Origin: Clostridium thermopalmarium DSM 5974
GTDB taxonomy: Bacteria > Bacillota > Clostridia > Clostridiales > Clostridiaceae
DNA length: 64,000 bases
Assembly: GCF_002995795.1 (NCBI RefSeq)
Contig: NZ_PVXN01000011.1
Location: 40,049-104,048, forward strand
Direction of reading: 5' to 3'
Both the position numbers and the translations under genes were made by a program. Below, in pieces: positions 8,338 through 18,216 of this stretch. Within the stretch, counting starts at the first letter, position 1. Each line of letters opens with the position of its first letter. The notes under the pieces were generated by a model. That model saw only the letters and a list, made by a program, of their open reading frames with translations, was not told the origin of the DNA and did not search any database.

Positions 8338-9468
8338 TTAAGCTCTTCCTCCCCATTCTTCTAGTTTTTGTGCCTTAAAGTCTTCAAAATATCCTCCATC
8401 AATAGCATCTCTTATATCTTCCATTAACTTATTATAGAAATATAAATTATGAAGTACACAAAGACGCATAGCCAACATTTCTTTAGCCTTAAATAAATGT
8501 CTAATATAAGCTCTGGTATAATGTTGACACGCTGGACAATCACATCCTTCATCAATAGGTCTGCTGTCAAGTTCAAATTTAGCGTTCATCAAATTTATTT
8601 TACCATATTTAGTAAATACATGTCCATGCCTTCCATTTCTAGCTGGCAATACACAGTCAAAAAAGTCAACTCCTCTTGATACCGCTTCAAGAATGTTACT
8701 TGGAATTCCAACTCCCATTAAATATCTTGGTTTATCTTCTGGAAGATATGGATCTACAGCTTCTATAATTCTATACATTTCTTCATGAGTTTCCCCTACT
8801 GCAAGACCTCCAATAGCATAACCATCTAAATCCATCTTTGAGATCTCTTTAGCATGAGCTATTCTTATATCTTCATAAACTCCACCTTGATTTATTCCAA
8901 ATAGCATTTGCTTTTTATTTATGGTATCTGGCAGAGAATTTAATCTATCCATTTCTATTTTACATCTCTCAAGCCATCTTGTAGTTCTAGCCACGGATTT
9001 CTCTACATAATCTCTTGGGGATGGGTTTTCTATGCATTCATCAAATGCCATTGCTATAGTAGAAGCTAAATTGCTTTGTATCTGCATACTTTCCTCTGGT
9101 CCCATGAATATTCTTCTTCCATCTATATGAGACCTAAAGGTTACTCCTTCTTCTTCTATTTCTCTAATTTTAGATAAAGAAAACACTTGAAATCCGCCTG
9201 AATCTGTAAGTATTGGTCTATCCCAATTCATAAATTTATGAAGTCCGCCTAATTGTTTTATAATTTTATCCCCTGGTCTTAAATGTAGATGATATGTATT
9301 AGATAGCTCTACTTGACATCTAATATCTTTTAAATCCATAGTGGATACTGCACCTTTTATGGCAGCTAAAGTCCCTACATTCATAAATACAGGAGTTTGT
9401 ATAACTCCATGAGGAGTTATAAATTCTCCACGTCTTGCTCTTTTTTCCTTCTTATGTAACTTAAACAC
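8338..9468 (-). CDS. tgt: tRNA-guanine transglycosylase
   Basis: Exchanges guanine-34 of GUN-anticodon tRNAs for the queuine precursor preQ1. 376 residues. Catalytic motifs DSGGFQVFSL and DCVLPARNGRHGHVF are present, as is the C-terminal zinc site (CDCPAC and a later His). Start is GTG 9468 with GGGAG 8 nt upstream. Lies 19 nt after queA in the same operon. No preQ1 riboswitch was recognised upstream, and the queCDEF synthesis genes are not in the window. Confidence 0.97.
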   Translation of the reverse strand: MFKLHKKEKRARRGEFITPHGVIQTPVFMNVGTLAAIKGAVSTMDLKDIRCQVELSNTYHLHLRPGDKIIKQLGGLHKFMNWDRPILTDSGGFQVFSLSKIREIEEEGVTFRSHIDGRRIFMGPEESMQIQSNLASTIAMAFDECIENPSPRDYVEKSVARTTRWLERCKIEMDRLNSLPDTINKKQMLFGINQGGVYEDIRIAHAKEISKMDLDGYAIGGLAVGETHEEMYRIIEAVDPYLPEDKPRYLMGVGIPSNILEAVSRGVDFFDCVLPARNGRHGHVFTKYGKINLMNAKFELDSRPIDEGCDCPACQHYTRAYIRHLFKAKEMLAMRLCVLHNLYFYNKLMEDIRDAIDGGYFEDFKAQKLEEWGGRA

Positions 9469-9487
9469 TATATTTTCTCCCTTCGTA

Positions 9488-10513
9488 CTATTTTAAGAAC
9501 ATTGCGTCTCCAAAGCTAAAGAACCTATATTTTTCTTTTACAGCTTCCTCATAAGCTTTCATAATAATTTCTCTACTTGAAAAAGCACTTACTAACATGA
9601 TTAATGTAGACTCTGGCAAATGGAAGTTGGTTATTAATGCATCTACTATCTTAAATTTATATCCTGGGTACATAAAAATACTAGTCCATCCAGATTGCTC
9701 TCTGACCCTTCCTTCTTCGTTTGCTATTGTCTCTAAAGTTCTGCAGGATGTAGTTCCTACTGCAATTACTCTTCCGCCTTTTTCTTTTGTTTCATTTATG
9801 ATTTCTGCTGTTTCTTTAGACATAGTATAGTATTCTGAATGCATATGATGTTCTTCTATAGTATCAACTTTAACTGGTCTAAAGGTACCAAGTCCAACAT
9901 GCAGTGTTACGAAAGCTAACTTTATTCCTTTATCCTTTATCTTAGTTAAAAGTTCCTCTGTAAAGTGCAGCCCTGCAGTTGGTGCAGCAGCAGATCCTGC
10001 TTCCTTTGAATATACTGTTTGATACCTCTCTTTATCCTCTAGTGTTTCAGTTATATATGGAGGTAGAGGCATTTCACCCAGTCTATCTAAAACTTCCTCA
10101 AAGATTCCTTCATATTCAAATTGAACTATTCTGCTTCCATCTTCTCCAATTTCTTTAACCTCTGCTTTAAGCTCTCCTCCACCAAAAATAAATCTTGCTC
10201 CAATTTTTGCTCTCTTTCCCGGCTTAACTAAAGTTTCCCATGTATTAACATCAATTCTTTTTAAAAGAAGAAATTCCATCTTTCCTCCAGTGCCTTCTTT
10301 TTCCCCTATAAGCCTTGCTGGAAGCACTCTTGTATTATTAAGAACAAGACAATCTCCTTCGTTTAGATAATCTATTATATTTTTAAATATTCTATGTTCT
10401 ATATTTCCACTATTTTTGTCAACCACCATTAGTCTTGACTCATCCCTTTTTTCTAGTGGGTGCTGTGCTATCAATTCTTCTGGTAAATAAAAATCAAAAT
10501 CTTTAACTTTCAA
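9488..10513 (-). CDS. queA: S-adenosylmethionine:tRNA ribosyltransferase-isomerase
   Basis: Converts preQ1 in tRNA to epoxyqueuosine using the ribosyl part of SAM. 341 residues, the family length. Family blocks seen: [38 protein letters not shown] and [16 protein letters not shown]. The start is moved to TTG 10513, giving [11 protein letters not shown], because GAGGAG lies 8 nt upstream. The longer GTG start would overlap that ribosome site. Co-transcribed with ruvB and tgt. Confidence 0.97.
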   Translation of the reverse strand: MKVKDFDFYLPEELIAQHPLEKRDESRLMVVDKNSGNIEHRIFKNIIDYLNEGDCLVLNNTRVLPARLIGEKEGTGGKMEFLLLKRIDVNTWETLVKPGKRAKIGARFIFGGGELKAEVKEIGEDGSRIVQFEYEGIFEEVLDRLGEMPLPPYITETLEDKERYQTVYSKEAGSAAAPTAGLHFTEELLTKIKDKGIKLAFVTLHVGLGTFRPVKVDTIEEHHMHSEYYTMSKETAEIINETKEKGGRVIAVGTTSCRTLETIANEEGRVREQSGWTSIFMYPGYKFKIVDALITNFHLPESTLIMLVSAFSSREIIMKAYEEAVKEKYRFFSFGDAMFLK

Positions 10514-10527
10514 AGTTTTCACTCCTC

Positions 10528-11541
10528 TTATGTCAACTTAGTTTGTTCTCCAAATTTTCTTCCTACATGTCTATAAGCTTTTTCAGTAGCCTTTCTTCCT
10601 CTAGGCATTCTTACTATAAAGCCTTTTTGCAAAAGATAAGGCTCATATACATCTTGTATAGTATCCAGCTCTTCTCCTATAAAATAGGCTAATGTTTCAA
10701 TTCCTACAGGTCCACCATTAAAATTTTCTATTATTGCCTCTAATATTTTATTATCTATCTTGTCAAAGCCTTCTTCATCAACTTCCAAAAGTTGCAAAGC
10801 TTCTTTTGCCAATTCTAAATCAATTTTTCCATTCCCTTTTACTTCGCAATAATCTCTAACTCTTTTTAAAATTCTATTAGCTATTCTAGGAGTTCCTCTA
10901 GATCTTCTAGCAATTTCTGAGGCTGCATCCTCCGTTATTGGTATTCCTAATATTTTTGAAGATCTTATTATTATTTCTCTCAGCTCATCCTCTTGGTAAA
11001 ATTCCATAGCACTTAAGACTCCAAATCTATCTCTGAGAGGTGCTGTTAAAAGTCCTATTCTTGTTGTAGCTCCAATTAAAGTGAATTTAGGTAAATCTAG
11101 TCTTATAGACTTTGCTGCCGCTCCCTTACCAATTACTATATCTAAAGCATTATCCTCCATAGCTGGATATAATATTTCCTCCACAGTTCTGTTAAGTCTA
11201 TGAATTTCATCTATAAATAACACATCATAATCATTTAAAGTAGTAAGTATAGCTGCTAAGTCTCCTGCTCTTTCTATAGCCGGTCCTGATGTTACTTTTA
11301 AAGACCCTCCCATCTCCCTTGCTATAATATTGGCTAAAGTAGTCTTACCAAGTCCAGGAGGGCCATATAAAAGAACATGATCTAAAGATTCTTTTCTCAA
11401 CTTTGCTGCCTCTATAAAGATGCTCAGCATTTCCTTAACCTTTTTTTGGCCTATATATTCTTTAAGGGTTTGAGGTCTTAAAGAGTACTCTATTTCCGTA
11501 TCCTCTTTTTTATAAGAAGAGGATAGAATTCTATTCTCCAC
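10528..11541 (-). CDS. ruvB: Holliday junction DNA helicase RuvB
   Basis: AAA+ motor that drives branch migration with RuvA. 337 residues. Walker [10 protein letters not shown], Walker B DEIHR, sensor GATTR and the arginine-finger region ([10 protein letters not shown]) are all present, followed by the winged-helix C-terminus ([13 protein letters not shown]). Start is GTG 11541 after GGGGGGAG. 12 nt after ruvA. Confidence 0.98.
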   Translation of the reverse strand: MENRILSSSYKKEDTEIEYSLRPQTLKEYIGQKKVKEMLSIFIEAAKLRKESLDHVLLYGPPGLGKTTLANIIAREMGGSLKVTSGPAIERAGDLAAILTTLNDYDVLFIDEIHRLNRTVEEILYPAMEDNALDIVIGKGAAAKSIRLDLPKFTLIGATTRIGLLTAPLRDRFGVLSAMEFYQEDELREIIIRSSKILGIPITEDAASEIARRSRGTPRIANRILKRVRDYCEVKGNGKIDLELAKEALQLLEVDEEGFDKIDNKILEAIIENFNGGPVGIETLAYFIGEELDTIQDVYEPYLLQKGFIVRMPRGRKATEKAYRHVGRKFGEQTKLT

Positions 11542-11553
11542 GTCTACTCCCCC

Positions 11554-12156
11554 CTAGTTCATTAGATATCTTAAGCTATTTTTAATTATCTCTTCTAAGC
11601 TTTCATTTATATCTACAGTTTTAAGAGCTTTTTCCGCTTCCTTTTGTGAAAATCCAAGAGAAAGTAAAGCTTCAATAGATTCATTATATTTCTTAGAAGT
11701 ATTATCCGATAAGCTTGCAGCAACTTCTAGGTAATCTTCCTCTTCATTTGTTATTGCTCCTATTTTGTCCTTAAGTTCTAAGGTTATCCTCTGTGCTGTC
11801 TTCTTTCCTATCCCAGGTGCCTTAATTAATGTATTATAGTCTTCAGACAAAATTGCTAATCTTAAATTATTTACATTACTAATGGAAAGAAGTGATAATG
11901 CAGCTTTGCTTCCGACCCCATTAATGGTTAAAAGTAAATTAAACATTTCTCTTTCTTCTTCTGTTAAAAATCCATATAAACCTATAAAATCTTCCCTCAC
12001 TATTTGCTCTATGTATATTTTAACTTCTTCATTTATATTAGGCATCTTAGCCATAGTGCTCCCTGAAGTGTATATTTTATACCCAATATTATTATTTTCT
12101 ACAATTATATAATCTTTATTTAATCCTTTGTATACACCCTTAATATAATCAAACAA
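11554..12156 (-). CDS. ruvA: Holliday junction branch migration protein RuvA
   Basis: Binds Holliday junctions and recruits RuvB. 200 residues: OB-fold (MFDYIKG to about 62), helix-hairpin-helix domain (LLTINGVGSKAALSLLS, then KAPGIGKKTAQRI), and the C-terminal domain that contacts RuvB (ALLSLGFSQKEAEKAL). The start is TTG 12156, because GGAGG lies 8 nt upstream and the product then begins like other RuvA proteins. A longer frame to 12222 is not used. First gene of the ruvAB-queA-tgt operon. No ruvC is present. Confidence 0.97.
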   Translation of the reverse strand: MFDYIKGVYKGLNKDYIIVENNNIGYKIYTSGSTMAKMPNINEEVKIYIEQIVREDFIGLYGFLTEEEREMFNLLLTINGVGSKAALSLLSISNVNNLRLAILSEDYNTLIKAPGIGKKTAQRITLELKDKIGAITNEEEDYLEVAASLSDNTSKKYNESIEALLSLGFSQKEAEKALKTVDINESLEEIIKNSLRYLMN

Positions 12157-12269
12157 GACAAATACCTCCAGAAATTTCTTTATACAATATAATACTTTAT
12201 CATTTTGAATATAAATTATCAACTCTAAGTACCATCACATCATTAAATGAAATATAATTTATAGCAAAA

Positions 12270-12310
12270 ATAAGATATGAAACACCTTATTCAGGCATCT
12301 CATATCTTAT
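12270..12310 (-). terminator. Terminator of the BofC-like gene
   Basis: Perfect 11-bp stem ATAAGATATGA/TCATATCTTAT, then TTTTT on the minus strand. The upstream arm lies inside the last codons of the BofC-like gene, so the loop contains its stop codon. Confidence 0.8.
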
Positions 12311-12928
12311 ATCAAAATCCTTTATACCATCATTTAATTTTTCAATACTGTCAAACTGTATAGATTCATCTCCATTTATTATATTGAATATATCCTGCTC
12401 TCTTAAACTATATATTTTTGTTCCAGTACCTTCTCTTTTTATAATGTTTCCATTTTCATCAAATATACTTCCATTGTTATCACTTTTAGCTATTACAATT
12501 TCATTGTTTTCACATAAAAGCACATATCTATTTGGCTTATATTTTATGGGTTCCCTAATCATTTCTACTTTCCCGTTATCAATTTTCTTCAACTTATACC
12601 CATATTTTTTATACTTTTCTTCTAAATCTACTCCTTTTTTACCTACTAGTCCTTCTTCTTCAGCAGTTTTACTTCTCTCTACAATAAATTTTCCGTTTTT
12701 ATTGCAATTAATTTCAAACAAAATCTCGTCACCTTTATTTACTTGTTTTTTCAAAGCCTCTTCATCATATATTTTTTTCGCATTTGTATCAATGGCTAGC
12801 CCTTGGTACTGACTCTTAGAAATATTTGATGAATCTTTTTTATTAGTTTTTACTATATAATATCCTACTGAAAAAGTAAGAACTAATAAAATAGCAACTC
12901 CTAAAGAAAATAACTTCTTTTTTTCCAT
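12287..12928 (-). CDS. BofC-like C-terminal domain protein
   Basis: 213 residues: a short cytoplasmic start, one membrane segment or signal anchor (about 6-24), then a soluble outer domain. The last 80 residues resemble the BofC C-terminal domain, and B. subtilis bofC also lies just before ruvA. There BofC damps the SpoIVB-sigma-K checkpoint. Whether that applies here is inference, since no spoIVFB is seen in the window. ATG 12928 follows GGGAG; a longer start at 12985 is rejected. Sequence similarity is modest. Confidence 0.6.
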   Translation of the reverse strand: MEKKKLFSLGVAILLVLTFSVGYYIVKTNKKDSSNISKSQYQGLAIDTNAKKIYDEEALKKQVNKGDEILFEINCNKNGKFIVERSKTAEEEGLVGKKGVDLEEKYKKYGYKLKKIDNGKVEMIREPIKYKPNRYVLLCENNEIVIAKSDNNGSIFDENGNIIKREGTGTKIYSLREQDIFNIINGDESIQFDSIEKLNDGIKDFDIRYEMPE

Positions 12929-12979
12929 AATATCACTCCCTTGGTGGATATTATGGACAAAAAATGTGATATTTATACA

Positions 12980-13013
12980 TATCAAAAATATTTTTCAACA
13001 AAAATATTTTGAT
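12980..13013 (-). terminator. Terminator-like hairpin after the ferritin-like gene
   Basis: A/T-only stem of about 14 bp with one bulge (ATCAAAATATTTTT against AAAAATATTTTTGAT) directly after the stop at 13018. Confidence 0.5.
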
Positions 13014-13017
13014 TATA

Positions 13018-13872
13018 TTATTCTGTTTCAACTAACTGAGGAATTATATATTTTTGAACAAATCCTTCTATATCAACTTTTTCTTTTAACTTTGTTAGTG
13101 CCGATTCTGTTAATTGTCCTAAACAATTTATTAGTACATCTTGTTTTATATTTAATTTTTCTTTATTTTCCCTTTTATCATCTTCCATATAAACACTTCT
13201 TACCCCTGCCATTATTCCTGGAATTATGACTTCTTCTAACATATTTTCTTCTATAAACTTTTCTTTTGCTTTATCAAAAACATTTTCGCTTACTTCACTT
13301 ATAGATGCTCCTATTTTATTTACTTTTTCCGCAAGTCTCTTTTTTGTCTTTCCTTTGTGTTCTTTATTTTCTTTACAATGTATATGCTTTTTAGAAAGAG
13401 GATTTAAGTAAAGTATATAGTTATATTTTATTCCATGTTCCAGATTATCTGTAATAATCTCAAATAACATATCTCTATATAGAATATATGGAAGCTGATG
13501 TCTTATTTTTCTATAAGTTTCTACTGCTTTTAACTCTTTAAATAAAGCTTTTCTTATACCTTCAACATAGGATTTAGGCTTTTCAACTTTCTCACAATTA
13601 TCCACATCTATGTCTCTTCCAGTAAGATCTCTGTAAATTCTTCTAAGCATAATGTTATGTTTTTTCTTATCATCCTTTATAGACTTAATTATCTCTTTTT
13701 GTTCTTTTGTAGGTGCCATGTCCACAAGACAATCATAGAACATTTCATCTTCCTTTTCTCCTGATACAGTTCTTTTGATTAACTTTAGAACATCATTTAA
13801 AGCTTTCTTATAAAAATCCGCCATAACATATGGTCCCATATTATTTTCCATATGATTTCTTATATATGCCAT
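13018..13872 (-). CDS. Ferritin-like protein with degraded metal motifs
   Basis: 284 residues. Two helical pairs resemble the rubrerythrin/ferritin-like four-helix bundle: about 32-80 (SGEKEDEMFYDCLVDMAP, then DDKKKH) and about 110-155 (FKELKAVETYRKI, then TDNLEH). In diiron members both ends carry ExxH; here they read KxxH and NxxH, so metal binding is doubtful. A Lys-rich linker (about 165-185) leads to a second helical region of about 100 residues that I do not recognise. No signal peptide. Function unknown. Confidence 0.6.
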   Translation of the reverse strand: MAYIRNHMENNMGPYVMADFYKKALNDVLKLIKRTVSGEKEDEMFYDCLVDMAPTKEQKEIIKSIKDDKKKHNIMLRRIYRDLTGRDIDVDNCEKVEKPKSYVEGIRKALFKELKAVETYRKIRHQLPYILYRDMLFEIITDNLEHGIKYNYILYLNPLSKKHIHCKENKEHKGKTKKRLAEKVNKIGASISEVSENVFDKAKEKFIEENMLEEVIIPGIMAGVRSVYMEDDKRENKEKLNIKQDVLINCLGQLTESALTKLKEKVDIEGFVQKYIIPQLVETE

Positions 13873-13969
13873 TAAAAAATTACCTCCTATAGTTTACTAC
13901 CATATATATTATGAAGTTACTTCTAAAGTTGTAACACTTAATATATTCTTAATAAAATTATAATTTCTA

Positions 13970-14380
13970 TCAGGTTATAAACTCAAAAGGCGGAATCACC
14001 GATGCTTGAACTTGTCCTAATGCGGTTTCATCAAACAACACTTTTGTTGATATAACTGCACCTACTATACTTAAAACACTGCCTATAAATTTAAGCATAT
14101 TCAATTCTTCTGGTATAGGATTCTCCGAATTTCTATTTTCATTCACGTATATCATAGTAGATTGAGTTAAAATAATACCTGCAACTAATTTTATTAGCGC
14201 CGCTTGTAAAATTGCTATTGGATCTGTTGTAGATACAACAATGGCATCCCCTATAAGCATTAATCTATATCCAATATTTGATAAAGCCTTGGCTTCGGCC
14301 AGTGCCGTTTCAGATATATTATTAAATCCTTTTGATCTTATTTTTTTTTCTTTTTTACTTCTATCACGATTCCCCTCCAC
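13970..14380 (-). CDS. Small hypothetical membrane protein
   Basis: 136 residues of unknown family. Charged Lys/Arg-rich first 17 residues, then two or three hydrophobic stretches (about 36-49, 55-75, 95-113) and a polar C-terminus ending PPFEFIT. GTG start at 14380 after AAGGAAGG/GGTGG. Placed ahead of the ferritin-like and BofC-like genes in the same direction with gaps near 100 bp, so co-transcription is possible but not shown. No conserved catalytic motif is visible. Confidence 0.6.
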   Translation of the reverse strand: MEGNRDRSKKEKKIRSKGFNNISETALAEAKALSNIGYRLMLIGDAIVVSTTDPIAILQAALIKLVAGIILTQSTMIYVNENRNSENPIPEELNMLKFIGSVLSIVGAVISTKVLFDETALGQVQASVIPPFEFIT

Positions 14381-14556
14381 CTATACCACCTTCCTTAATA
14401 TATAATATTTTTAGCAAAATATAAATGTACTTGAAATTAAACTTTAACTTAGGAAATTTTGTTTCAATAAAATTTTAATTAAGATATTGTAAAATTCTAC
14501 GGTTTGTATTAATATAAGTACTGCTGCATAAATATAAAAATACTTAGGAGGAAATT

Positions 14557-15927
14557 ATGATAGAAACAACTAATAAAAAAGAGAATAAATATTCTCTTAA
14601 AAGCTACTTTAAATTTCTTATACCCTCTTTTATAGGTATACTTCTATTCATGACACCTATACGTTTAGATAAAGAGATTACAATACCAGTTGCATTTTTT
14701 TCTCAAAATATTCAAATTTTTCTAGAAGATTATTTACCTTTAATAATGATGATTTTAATAATAATATCATCTTTTATAACAATAATTACTAAAATATTTA
14801 AACCTAAATTTATAACAAATAATGATTATTTAAAAAATCTCTTTGATATAACTCCAGCTTGGTTTTTAACCAGAATCTTGGGAATGATATTTGTAATATC
14901 TACTTTCTTTAAAATTGGAAGTGAGATTATATACTCAGAAGATACTGGTGGGCTTTTATTATATAGTCTCCTTCCTATATTATTTGCTGTTTTTTTATTC
15001 GCAGGTTTGTTTCTTCCTTTAATACTGGACTTTGGACTGCTTGAGTTTTTTGGAACTTTGCTTACTAAATTTATGAGACCAGTTTTTAACTTACCTGGGC
15101 GTTCGTCAGTTGACTGTATAGCATCTTGGCTTGGGGATGGAACTATAGGAGTTCTTTTAACAAGTAAACAATATGAAGACGGCTACTATTCAGCTAGAGA
15201 AGCTGCTGTAATAGGTACCTCTTTTTCTGCAGTATCTATTACATTTTCTTTAGTAGTTATTTCTCAAGTTAGGCTTGGACATATGTTCATACCATTTTAT
15301 CTTACAGTAACTTTATCTAGTATAATAGCTGCATTTATAGTCCCAAGAATACCTCCTCTTTCTAAAAAACCTGACACTTATTATAATAACAATAAAAAAG
15401 CTGCTAGCGAGCTTATTCCAAATGGGTATTCTGCTTTTAGCTGGGGACTTTCGCAGGCAATAGAAAGAGCTGATAAAAATAATGATATAAAAAAGTTTTT
15501 CTTGGACGGAATAAAAAATGTTTTTGATATGTGGTTTGGAGTTACTCCAGTAGTCATGGCCTTAGGCACTCTTGCATTGATGTTTGCTGAATATACACCT
15601 ATATTCAACTTACTTGGAATGCCTTTTATTCCATTGCTTAAAGTTTTAAGAGTACCAGAGGCTGCTTCTGCCGCTTCTACTCTAGTGGTTGGTTTTGCAG
15701 ATATGTTTCTTCCTTCTGTAATAGCTGCTGGAACTATAAAAAGTGAACTTACTCGTTTTATAGTAGCTTGTATTTCAGTAACACAGCTCATATATATGTC
15801 TGAAGTAGGAGGCCTTTTAATAGGTTCCAAGATTCCAGTTGATTTAAAAGATTTATTTATTCTTTTCATTGAACGAACTTTAATAACCTTGCCAATTATA
15901 ACTTTAATTGCCCATTTTTTATTCTAA
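14557..15927 (+). CDS. YjiH family membrane protein (Gate/nucleoside-recognition type)
   Basis: 456 residues with about ten membrane segments. It matches the YjiH-like family, which contains the nucleoside-recognition (Gate) fold: WLGDGTIGVLLTSKQYEDGYYSAREAAVIGTSFSAVSITF in the first half and the PVVMALGTLALMFAEYTP and SAASTLVVGFADMFLPSVIAAG blocks in the second. Probably a transporter; the substrate is unknown. Plus strand, opposite to its neighbours, with AGGAGG 6 nt before ATG 14557. It converges on yebC and shares a terminator with it. Confidence 0.8.
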   Translation: MIETTNKKENKYSLKSYFKFLIPSFIGILLFMTPIRLDKEITIPVAFFSQNIQIFLEDYLPLIMMILIIISSFITIITKIFKPKFITNNDYLKNLFDITPAWFLTRILGMIFVISTFFKIGSEIIYSEDTGGLLLYSLLPILFAVFLFAGLFLPLILDFGLLEFFGTLLTKFMRPVFNLPGRSSVDCIASWLGDGTIGVLLTSKQYEDGYYSAREAAVIGTSFSAVSITFSLVVISQVRLGHMFIPFYLTVTLSSIIAAFIVPRIPPLSKKPDTYYNNNKKAASELIPNGYSAFSWGLSQAIERADKNNDIKKFFLDGIKNVFDMWFGVTPVVMALGTLALMFAEYTPIFNLLGMPFIPLLKVLRVPEAASAASTLVVGFADMFLPSVIAAGTIKSELTRFIVACISVTQLIYMSEVGGLLIGSKIPVDLKDLFILFIERTLITLPIITLIAHFLF

Positions 15928-15934
15928 ATAGTAC

Positions 15935-15974
15935 AAGCCCCGAAAAAGCATATTTAGTTACTTTTACGGGGCTT
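15935..15974. terminator. Bidirectional terminator between yjiH-like gene and yebC
   Basis: 14-bp stem with one mismatch (AAGCCCCG arm at 15935, CGGGGCTT arm ending 15974). A T-rich run follows on the plus strand and a modest one on the minus strand. It serves two converging genes. Confidence 0.85.
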
Positions 15975-15990
15975 TTATTATTAACTATTT

Positions 15991-16731
15991 TTATCCTTCC
16001 CATCCATCAGGAAATTCTGCATTGTGGTAAACACTTTGCACGTCATCATCATCTTCAAGCATATCTAAAAGCTTTTGAACCTTTGGTGCTGTTTCCATAT
16101 CAACTGACGTCATAACATCTGGTATCATTGTTACGTCTGCCTCTATAAAATTATACCCTGCCTTTTCAAGTTCTTCACGAACTGAAGAAAAGTCTGCTGG
16201 ATCTGTTGTGATTTCAAACACCTCTTCTTCAGCATTGAAGTCTTCAGCACCTGCTTCTAATGCTTGCATCATTAATTCATCTTCATCAATTTCATCAGTT
16301 TTTTCGATTATAATCTGTCCCTTTCTCTGGAACATATATGACACACATCCAGTTGCACCTAGATTTCCGCCGCATTTATCAAAAATATGCCTTGCACTTG
16401 CAGCACTTCTATTTCTGTTATCTGTTAAGAACTTAACCATAACCGCAACTCCACCTGGTGCATATCCTTCATAAATTATTTCTTCATAGTTTACACCGCT
16501 AAGCTCCCCAGCACCCTTTTTAATTGCTCTTTCAATAGTATCATTAGGCATGTTTGCAGCCTTTGCTTTTGCAATAACGTCTCTTAACTTAGAATTTGTT
16601 TCTGGATTTGAGCCTCCATCTCTAGCCGCTAAAATAAGCTCTCTACCTATTTTAGTGAATATCTTACCTTTTTTAGCATCATTTTTACTTTTTTTAGCTT
16701 GTATATTATGCCACTTAGAATGTCCTGACAT
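15991..16731 (-). CDS. yebC: YebC/PmpR family regulatory or translation protein
   Basis: 246 residues, the usual length. The N-terminus [14 protein letters not shown] is diagnostic, followed by IFTKIGREL, the GPGG-like segment [13 protein letters not shown] and the C-terminal EFPDGWEG. Once annotated only as a transcription regulator; family members have more recently been linked to translation of proline-rich stretches (known for the family, not shown here). Single gene with its own ribosome site. Confidence 0.95.
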   Translation of the reverse strand: MSGHSKWHNIQAKKSKNDAKKGKIFTKIGRELILAARDGGSNPETNSKLRDVIAKAKAANMPNDTIERAIKKGAGELSGVNYEEIIYEGYAPGGVAVMVKFLTDNRNRSAASARHIFDKCGGNLGATGCVSYMFQRKGQIIIEKTDEIDEDELMMQALEAGAEDFNAEEEVFEITTDPADFSSVREELEKAGYNFIEADVTMIPDVMTSVDMETAPKVQKLLDMLEDDDDVQSVYHNAEFPDGWEG

Positions 16732-16860
16732 AAAAATTCCCCCTAACTAGTTATGTATTACTTCAAATCGAAAATATGTTTATTCTAATAGATCCTCTTT
16801 GTTAAACAGTCGCCTAATATTATATCACAAGCAACAATTTCATTTCAAATTATTGTTCTA

Positions 16861-17502
16861 CTATTCATATAGCCTGTTTCCAAGCTTAAAGTAGTATCTT
16901 TTCTCATCTTCTTTAAACTCTGATTTTCCAGAAGTGCATTCTGTAATTGTATTTTTTATTTCCTCCACTTTATCAATTTCAGTTAGAATAGTTAAGTTTA
17001 CCTTGTCTGTATAATCTGTATTTTCAATATGCCATAGGTTTTGAGCACATACATATTGAACTTTACCTAATAAATCATAATCTAATTTTATGTTTAAAGG
17101 CAATCCTTCTACCTTTTCCACTATACCAGCCTTACTTATAGCTAATGCAGCTCCTTTTGAATATGCTCTTACTAATCCTCCTGCCCCTAACAAAATTCCT
17201 CCAAAATACCTTGTTACTACAACAGCAATATCAGTAACTTCATTTTTCTTTATTACTTCTAATACTGGAATACCAGCTGTCCCTTGAGGTTCCCCATCAT
17301 CACTATATCTTTGAATTCCCATGTTTTCTCCAATTATGTATGCGTAAACATTATGTGTTGCTGTTTTATGTTTGTTTTTTATCTTATTTACAAATTCTTT
17401 AGCTTCTTCTTCAGTGTGTACTCTTTTAGCATGGCCTATGAAAATAGATTTTTTCTCTTCAAACTCTTCTATTGCTTCATCTTTTATCGTAAAGTATCCC
17501 AT
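16861..17502 (-). CDS. yigZ: YigZ/IMPACT family protein
   Basis: 213 residues. N-terminal UPF0029/IMPACT domain with KKSIFIGHAKRV, AYIIGE and the signature YSDDGEPQGTAG followed by VTRYFGGILLGAGGLVRAYSKGA. C-terminal DUF1949-like region from about 135. Exact function in bacteria is unclear; eukaryotic IMPACT affects translational control. GGGGGA precedes ATG 17502. 18 nt after the HEAT protein gene, so probably in one transcript with it. Confidence 0.93.
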   Translation of the reverse strand: MGYFTIKDEAIEEFEEKKSIFIGHAKRVHTEEEAKEFVNKIKNKHKTATHNVYAYIIGENMGIQRYSDDGEPQGTAGIPVLEVIKKNEVTDIAVVVTRYFGGILLGAGGLVRAYSKGAALAISKAGIVEKVEGLPLNIKLDYDLLGKVQYVCAQNLWHIENTDYTDKVNLTILTEIDKVEEIKNTITECTSGKSEFKEDEKRYYFKLGNRLYE

Positions 17503-17520
17503 AAAATTCCCCCTTAAAAA

Positions 17521-18198
17521 TTATGTATTCTGCTGCGGCAGTAAAGTGGATATACTCTCAAAATATTTCTCTGAAGCTCTTTTTAAATAAGACTTTTCAG
17601 TAGTATTTTTTATGTGTTCTATTTTAGACTTTGCTTTTATGCTTTTAATCTTTTCTAAAGCCTTAATAGCGTACATAACTACTTGAGAATTTTCATCATC
17701 TAAAGCTCTTATTAAAGCTATTTCACACTTATTACTTCCTATTTTACCCATAGCAGATACTGCCATTCTCCTTATATTTACAAACTTATTCACGGATGCT
17801 TTAAGTATAATATCTATGCTTTCTATGTCTTTTAACTCACCTAATATCCAGACTGCAGCTTCTTTATCTTTAGGATACATATCAGCATAGTTATTCCTAA
17901 TAAATTGTATTAACCTTTTCTTATTTCCTTCATCTATAGAATTTAAAACTTCAAGTTTATCCCTTTTCCCAGCAAGTTTTATTGCATCAAAAAATTCCTT
18001 AGTGTTGTTGCTTTTTGCTAAGAACCTATATTTTATTTTTCCTTCTATTATGTGGTTTTGTACAGTTGTTCTGTCCATATTTCTTATTCTACATATGGCA
18101 TCTATACTTTTCCCCTCTGAAAATAGAAAATATGTAATATCTTCATCACTATAATCTTCTATTGCATTCCAATCAAATCTCATAAGCCCTTTTTTCAT
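17521..18198 (-). CDS. Helix-turn-helix plus HEAT-repeat protein
   Basis: 225 residues. An N-terminal helical segment (about 16-55, YFLFSEGKSIDAICRIRNM followed by TVQNHI) resembles the HTH_40 module found at the end of some RecQ helicases. From about 80 to 205 there are four HEAT-like helical pairs (for example KEAAVWILGELKD, RRMAVSAMGKIG, VVMYAIKALEKI). This suggests nucleic-acid binding joined to a scaffold; function unknown. The ribosome site is weak (AAAGGAT about 12 nt before ATG 18198), and a start at the second Met (residue 6) is possible. Confidence 0.7.
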   Translation of the reverse strand: MKKGLMRFDWNAIEDYSDEDITYFLFSEGKSIDAICRIRNMDRTTVQNHIIEGKIKYRFLAKSNNTKEFFDAIKLAGKRDKLEVLNSIDEGNKKRLIQFIRNNYADMYPKDKEAAVWILGELKDIESIDIILKASVNKFVNIRRMAVSAMGKIGSNKCEIALIRALDDENSQVVMYAIKALEKIKSIKAKSKIEHIKNTTEKSYLKRASEKYFESISTLLPQQNT

Positions 18199-18216
18199 AT
18201 TACATTGCTCATCCTT

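Noticed and set aside
15381..15869. 162-codon minus-strand frame inside the yjiH-like gene
   Set aside because: Antisense to well-supported membrane-protein coding; no start signal.
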